Notes: a model not told the origin generated them from the sequence alone. Shown: positions 24,186 to 34,599, counted from the first letter of the stretch. The stretch: DNA of 36,753 bases from Candidatus Aquabacterium excrementipullorum (GCA_019112875.1 DXIO01000116.1:1-36753), one strand, 5' to 3'. Numbers and translations: made by a program.

Positions 24186-25729
24186 GCCAGGGCCTCCTCG
24201 CCGCTGTGGATGGCCTGCACGGTGCGCTGCACCCACACGGAGGGGCGGTAGCGGTCTTCGCGGTAGGCCTGCTGCAGATGGCACAGCACCTGCAGCACCC
24301 AGAGCCAGCCGACGCGGCTGCCCCAGGCCATCGGGCCCAGGGGGTAGTTCACGCCCAGCTTCATCGCGGCGTCCACGTCGTCGGCATTGGCGATGCCGTG
24401 GTAGACCGCTTCGGCAGCTTCATTGGCCAGCATGGCCACGGTGCGCGTCACGGCCATGCCGGGCACGTCGGCCAGCAGGCTGACCTTCTTGCCCAGCAAG
24501 GCGAACAGCGCCACGACGCCATCGGCCTTGCGGGAATCGAGCTGCAGCGGCAGGCTCAGCGCCACACGGGTGCACTGGCGCCAGTCCAGCGCCAGGTCCA
24601 GGCTGACCACGGGCTCGCCTTCGTCGCGCGAACGTTGTGTGGCGGTGCGGCCATCGCTCAAGGCCAGCGCGAGGCCGTCGATGCGGATGAGGCCGGGGCC
24701 GGGCTTGCTGGACACCGTCACCTCGTCGTGCGCGTGCAGCAGGGTGGCCAGGCCAGCGGCCGGGCCCAGATCGCCCTCGATCACCACGCTGCGCGGCAGC
24801 CGCGAGGCATCCACGCTCGACTCGTCGGGGCCGGGCGCGGCGGAGTCCGGCGCATAGCTGAAGAAGCCACGGCCCGACTTGCGGCCCAGCCAGCCGGCAT
24901 CGACCAGGTCGCGCTGCACCAGCGAGGGCTGGTAGCGCGGATCGCCGTTGAAGGCATCGAACACCGAGCGCGTCACGGCGTAGTTCACGTCGTGGCCGAT
25001 CAGGTCCATCAGCTCGCAGGGGCCCATCTTGAAGCCGCCACTCTCGCGCAGAATGGCATCGACCGTGGCGGGCGAGCCGGCCTGCTCCAGCAGCAGGCGC
25101 AGCGCTTCGCCGTAGTAGGGGCGCGCCACGCGGTTGACGATGAAACCCGGCGTGGAGCGGCACAGCACCGGGGTCTTGCCCCAGGCCTTCGCCGTGGCCA
25201 TCACCGTCGCCACGACACCATCGGCCGTGGCATGGCCACGGACCACCTCCACCAGCGGCAGCACCGTGGCGGGGTTGAAGAAGTGCATGCCCACCACGCG
25301 CTCGGCGCAAGGCAGTTGGCCGCCGATGGCCGTGACCGACAGCGACGATGTGTTGGTGGCCAGGATGGCATCGGCCGGCAATTGCGCAGCCAGCTGGCCC
25401 AGCACCGCCACCTTCACGTCCAGCCGCTCGACGATCACCTCGATGACCAGGCCGACGCGGTCCAGCGGTGTCTGCTCGGTCGATGCGATCAGGCGGGCGC
25501 AGATGGCCTCCAGCTCGTCGCGCGTGGCCTTGCCCCGGGCGATGCGCTTTTCCAGATCGCTGCGGATCTTGCCAATGGCCTCATCCAGCGCGACGGCATT
25601 GCTGTCGCGCCAGATCACGCGGTGGCCGGCCGCGGCCGCCACCTGCGCGATGCCCCGCCCCATGGTGCCGGCACCGATCACCAGCACGTCGCGCTCGGTG
25701 GGCAGCGCGTTGATGAAATGCTCAGCCAT
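24182..25729 (-). CDS. 3-hydroxyacyl-CoA dehydrogenase (PaaH-like)
   Basis: A 515-residue NAD-dependent dehydrogenase oxidising 3-hydroxyacyl-CoA to 3-oxoacyl-CoA. The N-terminal Rossmann domain begins with VLVIGAGTMGRGIAQVAAAAGH (GxGxxG at 19-24). Further family segments are LATNTSSLSVTAI, VGMHFFNPA and TPGFIVNRVARPYYGEAL. After about residue 290 comes a linker and a second C-terminal dehydrogenase-like domain (DVPGMAVTRTVAMLANEAAEAV, then MKLGVNYPLGPMAW), the two-part build and length of PaaH (3-hydroxyadipyl-CoA dehydrogenase) rather than the short about-285-residue enzymes. A dicarboxylic or branched acyl-CoA is therefore plausible. It overlaps the GST gene by 8 nt and the hydratase gene by 4 nt. 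Confidence 0.9.
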   Translation of the reverse strand: MAEHFINALPTERDVLVIGAGTMGRGIAQVAAAAGHRVIWRDSNAVALDEAIGKIRSDLEKRIARGKATRDELEAICARLIASTEQTPLDRVGLVIEVIVERLDVKVAVLGQLAAQLPADAILATNTSSLSVTAIGGQLPCAERVVGMHFFNPATVLPLVEVVRGHATADGVVATVMATAKAWGKTPVLCRSTPGFIVNRVARPYYGEALRLLLEQAGSPATVDAILRESGGFKMGPCELMDLIGHDVNYAVTRSVFDAFNGDPRYQPSLVQRDLVDAGWLGRKSGRGFFSYAPDSAAPGPDESSVDASRLPRSVVIEGDLGPAAGLATLLHAHDEVTVSSKPGPGLIRIDGLALALSDGRTATQRSRDEGEPVVSLDLALDWRQCTRVALSLPLQLDSRKADGVVALFALLGKKVSLLADVPGMAVTRTVAMLANEAAEAVYHGIANADDVDAAMKLGVNYPLGPMAWGSRVGWLWVLQVLCHLQQAYREDRYRPSVWVQRTVQAIHSGEEALA

Positions 25730-26333
25730 CGACAGGCTCCGTCTGCCGGAATGAAGAACGCTGCACGATGGTCTCGAACCACGCGGCCAGTTGCGGCGCG
25801 CGGGCACGCCAGCCCAGCGTGTCGAAGCGGTAGTCCATGTAGCCCAGGGCACAGCCGATGGCGATGTGACCGATGCTGTAGGGCGCAGCCTGCAGCGCGG
25901 GTACTTCACGCTCCAGCTGGTCGAGCGAGGCGAAGGTCTTCACCTCGAAGGCGTGCATCAAGGGCTCAAGCGGCTGCTCGCGGTCACGCTCGTTGCGCCA
26001 CAGCACCAGCACCTCCAGCAGACCATCGCCGAAGGCATGCCAGCGGCGCGAGGGCCAGCGATCCTTCACTGCCTGTGGGAACAACGCCCCGCCGGCCTGC
26101 TCGTTGAGGTACTCGCAGATCACGTCGGAGTCGAACAGGGCGCGGCCATCGTCCAGCACCAGCGTCGGGATCTTGGACAAGGGGTTGTCCTTCATGATCG
26201 CCGGGTTGGGCTTGAGCATGGCGGCCACGGAGCGCACACGCTCGATCTTGTCCACGATGTTCAGTTCGTGCGCGCACACCATGACCTTGCGGACATAGGG
26301 CGATTTGGGAGACCAGTGCAGCTTCATCGTCAC
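25722..26333 (-). CDS. Glutathione S-transferase family protein
   Basis: A 203-residue two-domain GST-fold protein: an N-terminal thioredoxin-like half (MKLHWSPKSPYVRKVMVCAHEL, then NPLSKIPTLVLDDGRALFDSDVICEYL, which binds the gamma-glutamyl part of glutathione) and a helical C-terminal half. The start is GTG at 26333, overlapping the CoA-transferase stop as GTGA; an ATG two codons later is the alternative. Inside a CoA-based catabolic operon it may isomerise, open or detoxify an intermediate, as maleylacetate or maleylpyruvate isomerases do. No sequence feature proves this. Confidence 0.87.
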   Translation of the reverse strand: MTMKLHWSPKSPYVRKVMVCAHELNIVDKIERVRSVAAMLKPNPAIMKDNPLSKIPTLVLDDGRALFDSDVICEYLNEQAGGALFPQAVKDRWPSRRWHAFGDGLLEVLVLWRNERDREQPLEPLMHAFEVKTFASLDQLEREVPALQAAPYSIGHIAIGCALGYMDYRFDTLGWRARAPQLAAWFETIVQRSSFRQTEPVDG

Positions 26334-27589
26334 AGGGTTCCTTGTTCGCGCAGCTTGGCGATGGCCTCGGCGCCGTAGCCCAGGCGGCCCAGAATGGCAT
26401 CGGTGTGCTGGCCCAGCAGCGGCGGGGCCGCGCGGGTCTTCAGGGCGGATTCCTCGAAGCGCATCGGGCTGGTCACCATGGGCACGTCCACGCCGCTGGG
26501 GTGCGGCACATTCTGCAGGATGCCACGGGCCTTGACCTGCGGCTCTTCAAAGACCTCGGCGACGTTGTTGATGGCGCCGCAGGGCACGCCGGCCTTGTCC
26601 AGCGCATCGATCAGGTCGGCACGCTGCCACTGGCCGAAGTGCTCGCGCAGCAGGGGGGCCAGGGTCTCGATGTTGCGCACGCGCTGGGCGTTGGTGGCGA
26701 AGCGTTCGTCCTGCGCCCAGGCCTCCTGGCCCAGCACGCCGCACAGCTTGGCGAACTGGCCGTCGTTGCCCACCACCAGGATCATGTCGCCATCGGCGCA
26801 GCCGTACACATCTTGCGGCTGGATGTTGGGGTGCGCGTTGCCGTTGCGCTTGGGCACCTTGTCGGACACCAGGTAGTTCATGGCCTGGTTGGCCAGCGTG
26901 GCCACCTGCACGTCCAGCATGCCAATGTCGATGTAGTCGCCACGGCCCGTCTCGTTGCGCTTGACCAGGGCGGCCAGCACGGACACGGCGGTGTACATGC
27001 CCGTCATCAGGTCGACGATGGGGATGCCGACCTTCTGCGGGCCGCCGCCGGGGCGGCCGTCGCGCTCGCCGGTCACGCTCATCAGGCCGCCCATGGCCTG
27101 GATCAGGAAGTCATACGCCGGCTGGTCACGGCGCGGGCCGGTCTGGCCAAAGCCGGTGACGGAGCAGTACACCAGGCGCGGGTTCAGTTCGCGCAGCGTG
27201 GCCTGGTCCAGGCCGTAGCGCGCCAGCGTGCCGGCCTTGTAGTTCTCAAGGACCACGTCGGCTTCTTTGGCCAGTTCGCGCACGATGGCCTGGCCTTCGG
27301 GCTTGTCCAGGCTGACGGTGATGGATTCCTTGCCGCGGTTCACGGCCAGGTAGTAGCCGGCTTCCTTGGTGTCCTTGCCTTCGGCGTCCTTCAGGAAGGG
27401 CGGGCCCCAGGTGCGCGTGTCGTCGCCGGCGCCGGGACGCTCGACCTTGATCACCTCCGCGCCCAGGTCGGCGAGGATCTGGCCGGCCCACGGGGCGGCC
27501 AGGATGCGGCTGAGGTCCAGGACCTTGATGTTGGAAAGAGGGCCGGTGCGTTCGGTCATGACGGGTGCTGCTGCGGATGTTGGGTGCAT
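26330..27589 (-). CDS. CoA-transferase family III (CaiB/BaiF)
   Basis: A 419-residue family III CoA-transferase moving CoA between carboxylic acids through an aspartyl anhydride. The signature start IKVLDLSRILAAPWAGQILADLGAEVIKVERPG, the segment VNRGKESITVSLDKPEG and the catalytic D160 (AYDFLIQAMGG) are present. It probably activates the pathway acid at the expense of succinyl-CoA or another CoA donor, since no acyl-CoA ligase is in the window. An ATG at 27559 (residue 11, MTERTG) is a reasonable alternative start; neither has a clear Shine-Dalgarno. It lies 9 nt after the enoyl-CoA hydratase gene and overlaps the GST gene by 4 nt. Confidence 0.9.
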   Translation of the reverse strand: MHPTSAAAPVMTERTGPLSNIKVLDLSRILAAPWAGQILADLGAEVIKVERPGAGDDTRTWGPPFLKDAEGKDTKEAGYYLAVNRGKESITVSLDKPEGQAIVRELAKEADVVLENYKAGTLARYGLDQATLRELNPRLVYCSVTGFGQTGPRRDQPAYDFLIQAMGGLMSVTGERDGRPGGGPQKVGIPIVDLMTGMYTAVSVLAALVKRNETGRGDYIDIGMLDVQVATLANQAMNYLVSDKVPKRNGNAHPNIQPQDVYGCADGDMILVVGNDGQFAKLCGVLGQEAWAQDERFATNAQRVRNIETLAPLLREHFGQWQRADLIDALDKAGVPCGAINNVAEVFEEPQVKARGILQNVPHPSGVDVPMVTSPMRFEESALKTRAAPPLLGQHTDAILGRLGYGAEAIAKLREQGTL

Positions 27590-27598
27590 GTCAGGGCA

Positions 27599-28375
27599 TC
27601 AACGGCCCTTGAAGACGGGCGCGCGTTTCTCGCGGAAGGCGGCCTGCGCCTCCTGCGCGTCTTCGGTCTTGCCGATCAGGGCGGTCATGTCCTGCTCGTA
27701 GCGGTAGCCGTCGCGCAGGCTCATGTCCTCGATGGTGTTGAGCGTGTGCTTGCCCATGCGGGTGGACACGGGGCTCTTGGACGCGATGGTCTGCGCCAGC
27801 TCCAGCGCGGCGGGCATCAGGCCCTCCGGCGTGGTGCAGGCCTCGACGATGCCCAGGCGGTAGAGCTCTTCGCCCGTCACGCGGTAGCCCGTCAGCATCA
27901 TGCGGCGCAGGCGCGAGTGGCTGAACAGGCGCATCGCGTGGCGGCAGCCGCCCAGCAGGCCGACATCGACCTCGGGCAGGCCCAGCGAGCCCTTGTCCGA
28001 GGTGATGATGATGTCGCTCGACGCCACCATGGCCAGGCCCGAGCCCAGCGCCGGGCCATTGATCGCGGCGATCACGGGCTTGGCGCATTCGCGGATGGCG
28101 TGGAAGCACTCGCGGGTGCGGCGCGAGTGGGCGGGCAGGTCGCCCGGGCCCTTGATGTTCTCGGCGCGGCCCTTGAGATCGGCGCCGGCGCAGAAGACAT
28201 TGCCCTGGCCAGTCAGCACCACGACGCGGATCTCGTCGAGTTCGGAGATGCGGTCCAGCGCCAGGGTCAGCTCGTCGTTCAGGGTGCGGGTGAGCGCGTT
28301 GACGGGCGGTGCGTCCATCGTGAGCACGGCCACGTGGCCATCGATGCTCACCTTCAGTTGGGTCAGGTCGTCCAT
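27599..28375 (-). CDS. Enoyl-CoA hydratase/isomerase family protein lacking the first catalytic Glu
   Basis: A 258-residue crotonase-fold protein. The oxyanion-hole segments are FCAGADLKGRAENI (about 61-74) and GPALGSGLAMVASSD (107-121). Where hydratases have a Glu (GGGCE) this protein has A115, while the second acid is kept as E135 (LGLPEVDVGLLGG). One-glutamate crotonases include isomerases, hydrolases and ring-cleaving enzymes, so it may not be a simple hydratase. GAGGAGA upstream of the ATG at 28375 supports the start; an in-frame extension to 28471 would overlap the thiolase gene and looks unrelated. It lies between thiolase and CoA-transferase genes. Confidence 0.87.
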   Translation of the reverse strand: MDDLTQLKVSIDGHVAVLTMDAPPVNALTRTLNDELTLALDRISELDEIRVVVLTGQGNVFCAGADLKGRAENIKGPGDLPAHSRRTRECFHAIRECAKPVIAAINGPALGSGLAMVASSDIIITSDKGSLGLPEVDVGLLGGCRHAMRLFSHSRLRRMMLTGYRVTGEELYRLGIVEACTTPEGLMPAALELAQTIASKSPVSTRMGKHTLNTIEDMSLRDGYRYEQDMTALIGKTEDAQEAQAAFREKRAPVFKGR

Positions 28376-28413
28376 GGTGTCTCCTCGTTGTTCAGCGTTG
28401 TCGTGCGGCGCGT

Positions 28414-29619
<1,206 letters not shown>

Positions 29620-29750
29620 AGGCTCCTTGAGGTGCTCGAATGGGGTCGATGGAATGGGTACTTCGCTTGTCCATGACTCTAGGCAAGCACCTGTGAGGTG
29701 ACCACCACGTGCATGGCACAGCAGCTATGCGCCGCCGTGCATGTCAGGCC

Positions 29751-30527
29751 TCAAACCCCCCGTCCGCCGTCCACGTTGAACACCGCGCCCGTCACGCGCC
29801 TGGACAGCGACGAGGCCAGGTACAGCGCCGCCTCGGCGATGTCCTCGGGCTGGATCAGCGAGCCCAGCGGGATGTTGCTGGCGAAGGTCTTCTTGACCTC
29901 GTCCAGCGGTTTGTCGGAGGGCGGCACGAAGCCGGCCAGCATCGGCGTTTCGGCGGCGCCGGGGTTGACCACATTCACGCGGATCTGCGCCGGGGCCAGC
30001 TCCACCGCCAGCGACTGGCTCAGCGCGATGGTGGCCGCCTTGGAGGCGCAGTAGGCGTTCTGCCCCGCCTTGGGGCGCACGCCCACGATGGAGCCGATGT
30101 TCACGATGGCGCCGCCGCTGCCCTGGGCCTTCATGTGCGGCACCACGTGCTTGCACGCCAGGAACACGGATTTGCTGTTGACACCGACGATGCGGTCCCA
30201 CTGGGCTTCGAGCAGGTCCTCGATCACCGTGTAGACCTGCGGCACGCCCGCGCAGTTGACCAGCACATCGACGCCGCCCATGTGCTGCACAGCGGCATCG
30301 ACCATGGCCTTGATGCTGGCCTCGTTGGCCACGTCGACCTGCACGGCCTTGGCATGGCCCTGCTCGGCGCCCAGTTCGCGCGCGGCCTGGGCGGCGGCTT
30401 CGCCGTTCAGGTCGGCCACGACCACAGTCGCGCCCTGTTCACGGAAAAGGCCGGCGATGGCGCGGCCGATGCCCGACGCACCGCCGGTGACGATGGCGCG
30501 CTGGCCTTTCAGAATGTCGGTCCTCAT
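29751..30527 (-). CDS. SDR family NAD(P)-dependent oxidoreductase
   Basis: A 258-residue classical short-chain dehydrogenase: cofactor motif TGGASGIG (14-21), NCAG (91-94), catalytic S146, Y159 and K163 (YCASK), and a terminal GAVFNVDGGRGV typical of FabG-like enzymes. D39 after the second strand (VVVADLN) points to NAD(H). It likely interconverts an alcohol and a ketone or a 3-hydroxyacyl intermediate. It lies 131 bp before the thiolase gene and 124 bp after the first ALDH gene, so it could be co-transcribed or have its own promoter. Confidence 0.9.
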   Translation of the reverse strand: MRTDILKGQRAIVTGGASGIGRAIAGLFREQGATVVVADLNGEAAAQAARELGAEQGHAKAVQVDVANEASIKAMVDAAVQHMGGVDVLVNCAGVPQVYTVIEDLLEAQWDRIVGVNSKSVFLACKHVVPHMKAQGSGGAIVNIGSIVGVRPKAGQNAYCASKAATIALSQSLAVELAPAQIRVNVVNPGAAETPMLAGFVPPSDKPLDEVKKTFASNIPLGSLIQPEDIAEAALYLASSLSRRVTGAVFNVDGGRGV

Positions 30528-30621
30528 GGATGAGTCCTCAGGGGATGTGGACCGGTGGCGCTGCTCGAAACTGCTTGAAGACAGGCCACCTGCCCTGGTG
30601 ATGAACGAAAGAGGCGATCAA

Positions 30622-30643
30622 GGCGGTGCACCCACGCACCGCC
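30622..30643. terminator. Hairpin after the ALDH gene, possible terminator or attenuator
   Basis: GGCGGTGC (30622-30629) and GCACCGCC (30636-30643) form a perfect 8-bp stem with a 6-nt loop, 8 nt beyond the stop of the ALDH gene at 30652. No clear T-run follows on either strand, so it may stabilise a 3' end or partly terminate rather than be a full intrinsic terminator. Confidence 0.4.
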
Positions 30644-30651
30644 GCGCCCGA

Positions 30652-32094
30652 TCACTTGTGCAGGTTGATCGCGTGGTACTCGACGTAGTCGGCCAGGCCG
30701 AACTCCGAGTTCTCCGTGCCGATGCCGCTCTGCTTCACGCCGCCGAACGGCATGTGGCGACGGCCCAAGCGCGATTGCGCGTTCTTGTTGATGAAGGTCA
30801 TGCCCGATTCGATGCGGCGGGCCAGCGCCACGCCACGCTCGAAGCTGGTCGTCCAGATGCTGGAGCCCAGGCCGTATTCGGTGTCGTTGGCCATGGCCAC
30901 GGCCTCGTCTTCGGTCTTGTACGGGATCACCGGCACCACGGGGCCGAACTGCTCGCAGCTCACGATCTCCTGGTTCGGATCCGGGCGCTTGACCAGCACG
31001 GGTTTCAGGTAATAGCCCTGCTCCCAGCTGGCCGGGTCCACCGCCTCGCCCAGCTCGATCACCTCGGCCTCGGATTGACGAGCGCGCGCGACCAGCTCCT
31101 TCACGTAGCGGTACTGCACCTCGTTGTTCACGGGGCCGAAGGTGGTGCGCGGATCCGTGGGATGGCCCACGCGCACCTTGCTCAGCTCGGCGGCCAGGCG
31201 GTCGCAGAAGGCGTCGTAGATGCTTTCAGGCACGTAGATGCGCTTGACCGCGAAGCAGAACTGGCCCGAGCGGTGGAAGGTGCCCGCCACCAGGTTGGGC
31301 ATCTGCTTGTCCAGGTCCATGTCGTCCAACACGATGGCCGGATCGTTGCCACCCAGCTCGAACTGCACGTTCTTGATGGTCTCGGCCGCGGTCTTCATGA
31401 TCGCGGTCGCGGCCTTGCCGCCGCCAGTAAAGGAGATGCGGCGCACCAGCGGGTGCTCCACCAGCGCCTGGCCGACCTCGTTGCCGCCATGCAGCACGTT
31501 GATCACACCCGGCGGGAACAGCGCGGCCACGCGCTTGAGCAGCAGGCCGATGCCCAGCGGGGCCGTGGGCGGGCTCTTGATCACGATGGTGTTGCCGCAG
31601 ACCAGCGCGGGTGCCAGCTTGCGGATCATCAGCACGATGGGCGCGTTCCAGGGCACGAAGCCGGCGATCACGCCCACGGGCTTCTTCTCGATGGTGACCC
31701 AGCTGGTGGCGTCTTCCACCCGCTTGCCCTGCAGGAAGGCACGGGCCGCATCGACGTTGTCGCGCGTGGCGAAGGCCGCGCCGCCGATCTCCATGCGGAT
31801 CTCGACCGGCAGCATGCCTGTTTCGGACACCACGATGGGCGCCAGCTCATCGACGATGCTTTCCAGCAGGTCGGCCACGGCCAGCACGCGTTCGGCACGC
31901 GCCTCCAGCGGTGTGGCGGCCCAGCCCGGGTAGGCGCGGTGCGCGGCCTGCACGGCCTGGTCCACCAGCGCGGCATCGGCTTGCGCCACGGTGCCGACCA
32001 CGTCGGCGAAGCGGCCCGGATCGCGGACTTCGGCGTAGCGTGCGCCCGGCACGTCCTGGTTGTCGATCAGCAGATCGATCTTCAAATTGCTCAT
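30652..32094 (-). CDS. Aldehyde dehydrogenase (NAD-dependent), tandem copy 2
   Basis: A 480-residue aldehyde dehydrogenase oxidising an aldehyde to an acid. Catalytic E246 (VQFELGGNDPAIV) and C280 (SGQFCFAVKR), the oxyanion N150 (VPWNAP) and cofactor loop SFTGGG are all present. It is clearly paralogous to the gene directly upstream (same LLIDNQDV start, same ALVCGNT, GVIN, HGG and VEYHAIN..HK end), so the pair arose by tandem duplication. The 22-nt gap means they are co-transcribed. Substrate unknown. Confidence 0.9.
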   Translation of the reverse strand: MSNLKIDLLIDNQDVPGARYAEVRDPGRFADVVGTVAQADAALVDQAVQAAHRAYPGWAATPLEARAERVLAVADLLESIVDELAPIVVSETGMLPVEIRMEIGGAAFATRDNVDAARAFLQGKRVEDATSWVTIEKKPVGVIAGFVPWNAPIVLMIRKLAPALVCGNTIVIKSPPTAPLGIGLLLKRVAALFPPGVINVLHGGNEVGQALVEHPLVRRISFTGGGKAATAIMKTAAETIKNVQFELGGNDPAIVLDDMDLDKQMPNLVAGTFHRSGQFCFAVKRIYVPESIYDAFCDRLAAELSKVRVGHPTDPRTTFGPVNNEVQYRYVKELVARARQSEAEVIELGEAVDPASWEQGYYLKPVLVKRPDPNQEIVSCEQFGPVVPVIPYKTEDEAVAMANDTEYGLGSSIWTTSFERGVALARRIESGMTFINKNAQSRLGRRHMPFGGVKQSGIGTENSEFGLADYVEYHAINLHK

Positions 32095-32116
32095 GGGGTT
32101 CTCCTGCGCGGGGCGA

Positions 32117-33553
32117 TCACTTGTGGAAGTTGATGGCGTGGTATTCCACGTACTCGGACAAGCCCACTTCCGAGCTCTCGCGGCCGATGCCGCTTTGCTT
32201 GACGCCGCCGAACGGGCTGTTCTTCTGCCCGATGCGCGAGGTGCCCGCGTTGTTGATGAAGGTCATGCCCGCCTCGATGCGGTTGGCAATCGCCACGGCG
32301 CGGTCCGCGTCCGTGGACCACACGCTGGAGGCCAGGCCCAACTCGCTGTCGTTGGCCAGGCGCACCACTTCGTCTTCGTCCGTGAAGGAGACGATGGGGA
32401 TGATTGGACCGAACTGTTCGTTGACCACCACCTCCAGATCGGGCGCGGCGTTGCGCACCACGGTGGGCCGCATGTAGTAGCCCTCGTTCCAGGTGGCTTC
32501 GTCCACCTTGCTGCCCAGCTCGATCACCTCGGCACCGGCGGCGCGCGTGCGCGCGGTCAAGTCCTGCAGGTAGCGGAACTGCGCGGCGTTGTTGATCGGG
32601 CCGAAGGTGGCGCCAGCGGCCAGCGGGTGGCCCACCTTGAACTTGTCGACCTCGGCGCAGAAGCGCTCGAAGAAGGCGTCGTAGATCGAGGCGTGCACGT
32701 AGATGCGCTTGACCGCGAAGCAGAACTGGCCCGAGCGGCGGAACACGCCGCCCACGATCTTGGGGATCACGTCGTCCAGGTTGGCATCGGCCAGCACGAT
32801 GGCCGGGTCGTTGCCGCCCAGCTCGAACTGCACCCCCTTGATGGTGTCGGCCGCGGCCTTCATGATCGCCTTGGCCACGGTGCCGCCGCCGGTGAAGGAC
32901 ACCTTGCGCACCAGCGGGTGCGTGGTCAGCGCCTGGCCGACCTCGGCGCCACCGTGCACCACGTTGATCACGCCCGGCGGGAACAGGGCCGCGATCTTCT
33001 TGAGCAGGGCCGACAGGCCCAGCGCAGCGGTGGGCGCGGGCTTGAGCACCAGCGTGTTGCCGCACACCAGGGCCGGCGCCAGCTTGCGCATCGTCAGGAT
33101 GATGGGCGCGTTCCACGGGATGATGCCGGCGATCACGCCCACGGGCATCTTCTCGACGCTGACCCAGCTCAGTTCGTCCTCGACCTGCAGGGGCTTGAGG
33201 TAGTCGGTGGCCAGCTCCACGTTGTCGCGGATGATGGCGGCGGACATGCCGGCCTCGGCCGTGTTGGTGGGCACCAGCATGCCCGATTCGCGGGCCATCA
33301 GCTCGGCCACCTTGGGGCCTTCGGCCGCCAGCAGATCGGCGGCTTTCAGCAGCAGGGCCTGGCGCTCGGCCAGCGGCACGTGCTTCCACGCGGTGTACGC
33401 GCGGTGCGCGGCCTGCACGGCCTGGTCCACCTGGGCGGCGGTGCCTTGGGCCAGCAGGCCGACCACGTCGGTGTGGCGGCCGGGGTCACGGACTTCCAGG
33501 TACTCGTCGGTGGTGACGTCCTGGTTGTCGATGAGCAGATGAGTCTTGTCCAT
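32117..33553 (-). CDS. Aldehyde dehydrogenase (NAD-dependent), tandem copy 1
   Basis: A 478-residue aldehyde dehydrogenase with intact E244 (VQFELGGNDPAIV), C278 (SGQFCFAVKR) and IPWNAP loop. It is the upstream member of the tandem pair. The start at 33553 (MDKTHLLIDNQDV) is preferred; the frame stays open as far as 34408 through the aldo/keto reductase gene, but that part is its antisense-frame shadow and has no ALDH similarity. Clear divergence from copy 2 suggests the two handle different aldehydes or act in different conditions, although the catalytic residues are the same. Confidence 0.9.
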   Translation of the reverse strand: MDKTHLLIDNQDVTTDEYLEVRDPGRHTDVVGLLAQGTAAQVDQAVQAAHRAYTAWKHVPLAERQALLLKAADLLAAEGPKVAELMARESGMLVPTNTAEAGMSAAIIRDNVELATDYLKPLQVEDELSWVSVEKMPVGVIAGIIPWNAPIILTMRKLAPALVCGNTLVLKPAPTAALGLSALLKKIAALFPPGVINVVHGGAEVGQALTTHPLVRKVSFTGGGTVAKAIMKAAADTIKGVQFELGGNDPAIVLADANLDDVIPKIVGGVFRRSGQFCFAVKRIYVHASIYDAFFERFCAEVDKFKVGHPLAAGATFGPINNAAQFRYLQDLTARTRAAGAEVIELGSKVDEATWNEGYYMRPTVVRNAAPDLEVVVNEQFGPIIPIVSFTDEDEVVRLANDSELGLASSVWSTDADRAVAIANRIEAGMTFINNAGTSRIGQKNSPFGGVKQSGIGRESSEVGLSEYVEYHAINFHK

Positions 33554-33630
33554 GGGCGGTCTTTCAGGAGATGGGGGCGCCCAGCGCTCGTGACGCCAGG
33601 GCCCCGGGGGAGAAACGGATGAAGAGGCGG

Positions 33631-34599
33631 TCAGTCGACCGTGCGTTCGGTGCCGATGTCCGGCACGAAAGACAACGCGCTGATGCGCTCGCGCAGCTCG
33701 GGCGTCATGTCGATGTCCAGCGCGGCCACGTAGCCATCGAGCTGCTCGACGTTCTCGGCGCCGATGATCGGGGCCGTCACCGCAGGGTGCGACATGGCCC
33801 AGGCCACGGCCAGCGAGGCGGGCGGCAGGCTCTCGCTCTGCGCCAGTTCGGTGAAGGCGTCGGCGATCTCGTAGTTGGACGCATCCGAGTAGCGCTGCGC
33901 GTACCGGGCCTCGTTCAGGCGGCCCGTCTCGGGGCGCTTGCCCACGCCGTACAGGCCGGTCAGCAGGCCGCTGGCCAGCGGGCTGTAGACGATCACGCCC
34001 ATCTCCTCGGATTGGGCCAGCGGGAACAGCTCGGCCTCGGCCTGGCGCTTGACCAGGTTGTACATGGGCTGGATCAGCTCGAAGCGGGCCAGCGCCTTGC
34101 GCTCGGAGATGCCCAGCGCCTTGGCGATGCGCCACGCGGCCCAGTTGCTCACGGCCGGGTAGAGGATCTTGCCCTGGCGTTGCAGATCGTCGAAGGCGCG
34201 CAGCGACTCGTCGACCGGCGTGAGCGGGTCGTAGTGGTGCATGAAGTAGAAGTCGATGCGGTCGGTCTTGAGCCGGCGCAGGCTGTTCTCCACCTCGCGC
34301 ATGATGTGGTGACGCGACAGGCCCTGGCCGTTCACATCCTTGCTCATCGGGCGGCAGACCTTGCTGACCAGCACGATCTCGTCGCGGCCACCGGCTTCGG
34401 CGATGCAATCACCCAGGATGGATTCGGCGCGGCTGCCGGCGTAGGAGTTGGCGCAGTCGAAGAAATTGATGCCCACCTCGCGGCAGCGCGCGAACATGGC
34501 CTTGGAGGCCGCGGCGTCCGAGTAGGAGCCGAAGGACATGGTGCCGAAGCACAGCTGGGACACGCGGATGCCGGTGCGGCCGACGGTGCGGTATTTCAT
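33631..34599 (-). CDS. Aldo/keto reductase
   Basis: A 322-residue NADPH-dependent aldo/keto reductase with a TIM-barrel fold. The catalytic tetrad is visible: D48 (FFDCANSY), Y53, K80 (IVLVSKVC) and H121 (YFMHHYDP). It opens MKYRTVGRTGIRVSQLCFGTM, typical of the AKR11/YghZ-like oxidoreductases of about 320-330 residues. It likely reduces an aldehyde or ketone, or runs in reverse as an alcohol dehydrogenase feeding the two ALDHs directly downstream (77 bp gap). An upstream in-frame start at 34674 is not supported by family alignment. Confidence 0.9.
   Translation of the reverse strand: MKYRTVGRTGIRVSQLCFGTMSFGSYSDAAASKAMFARCREVGINFFDCANSYAGSRAESILGDCIAEAGGRDEIVLVSKVCRPMSKDVNGQGLSRHHIMREVENSLRRLKTDRIDFYFMHHYDPLTPVDESLRAFDDLQRQGKILYPAVSNWAAWRIAKALGISERKALARFELIQPMYNLVKRQAEAELFPLAQSEEMGVIVYSPLASGLLTGLYGVGKRPETGRLNEARYAQRYSDASNYEIADAFTELAQSESLPPASLAVAWAMSHPAVTAPIIGAENVEQLDGYVAALDIDMTPELRERISALSFVPDIGTERTVD

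Noticed and set aside
32117..34408. A 763-residue open frame that would fuse an N-terminal domain to aldehyde dehydrogenase copy 1.
   Set aside because: The extra 285 residues are the wrong-frame shadow of the aldo/keto reductase gene, which has a complete catalytic tetrad in another frame of the same strand.
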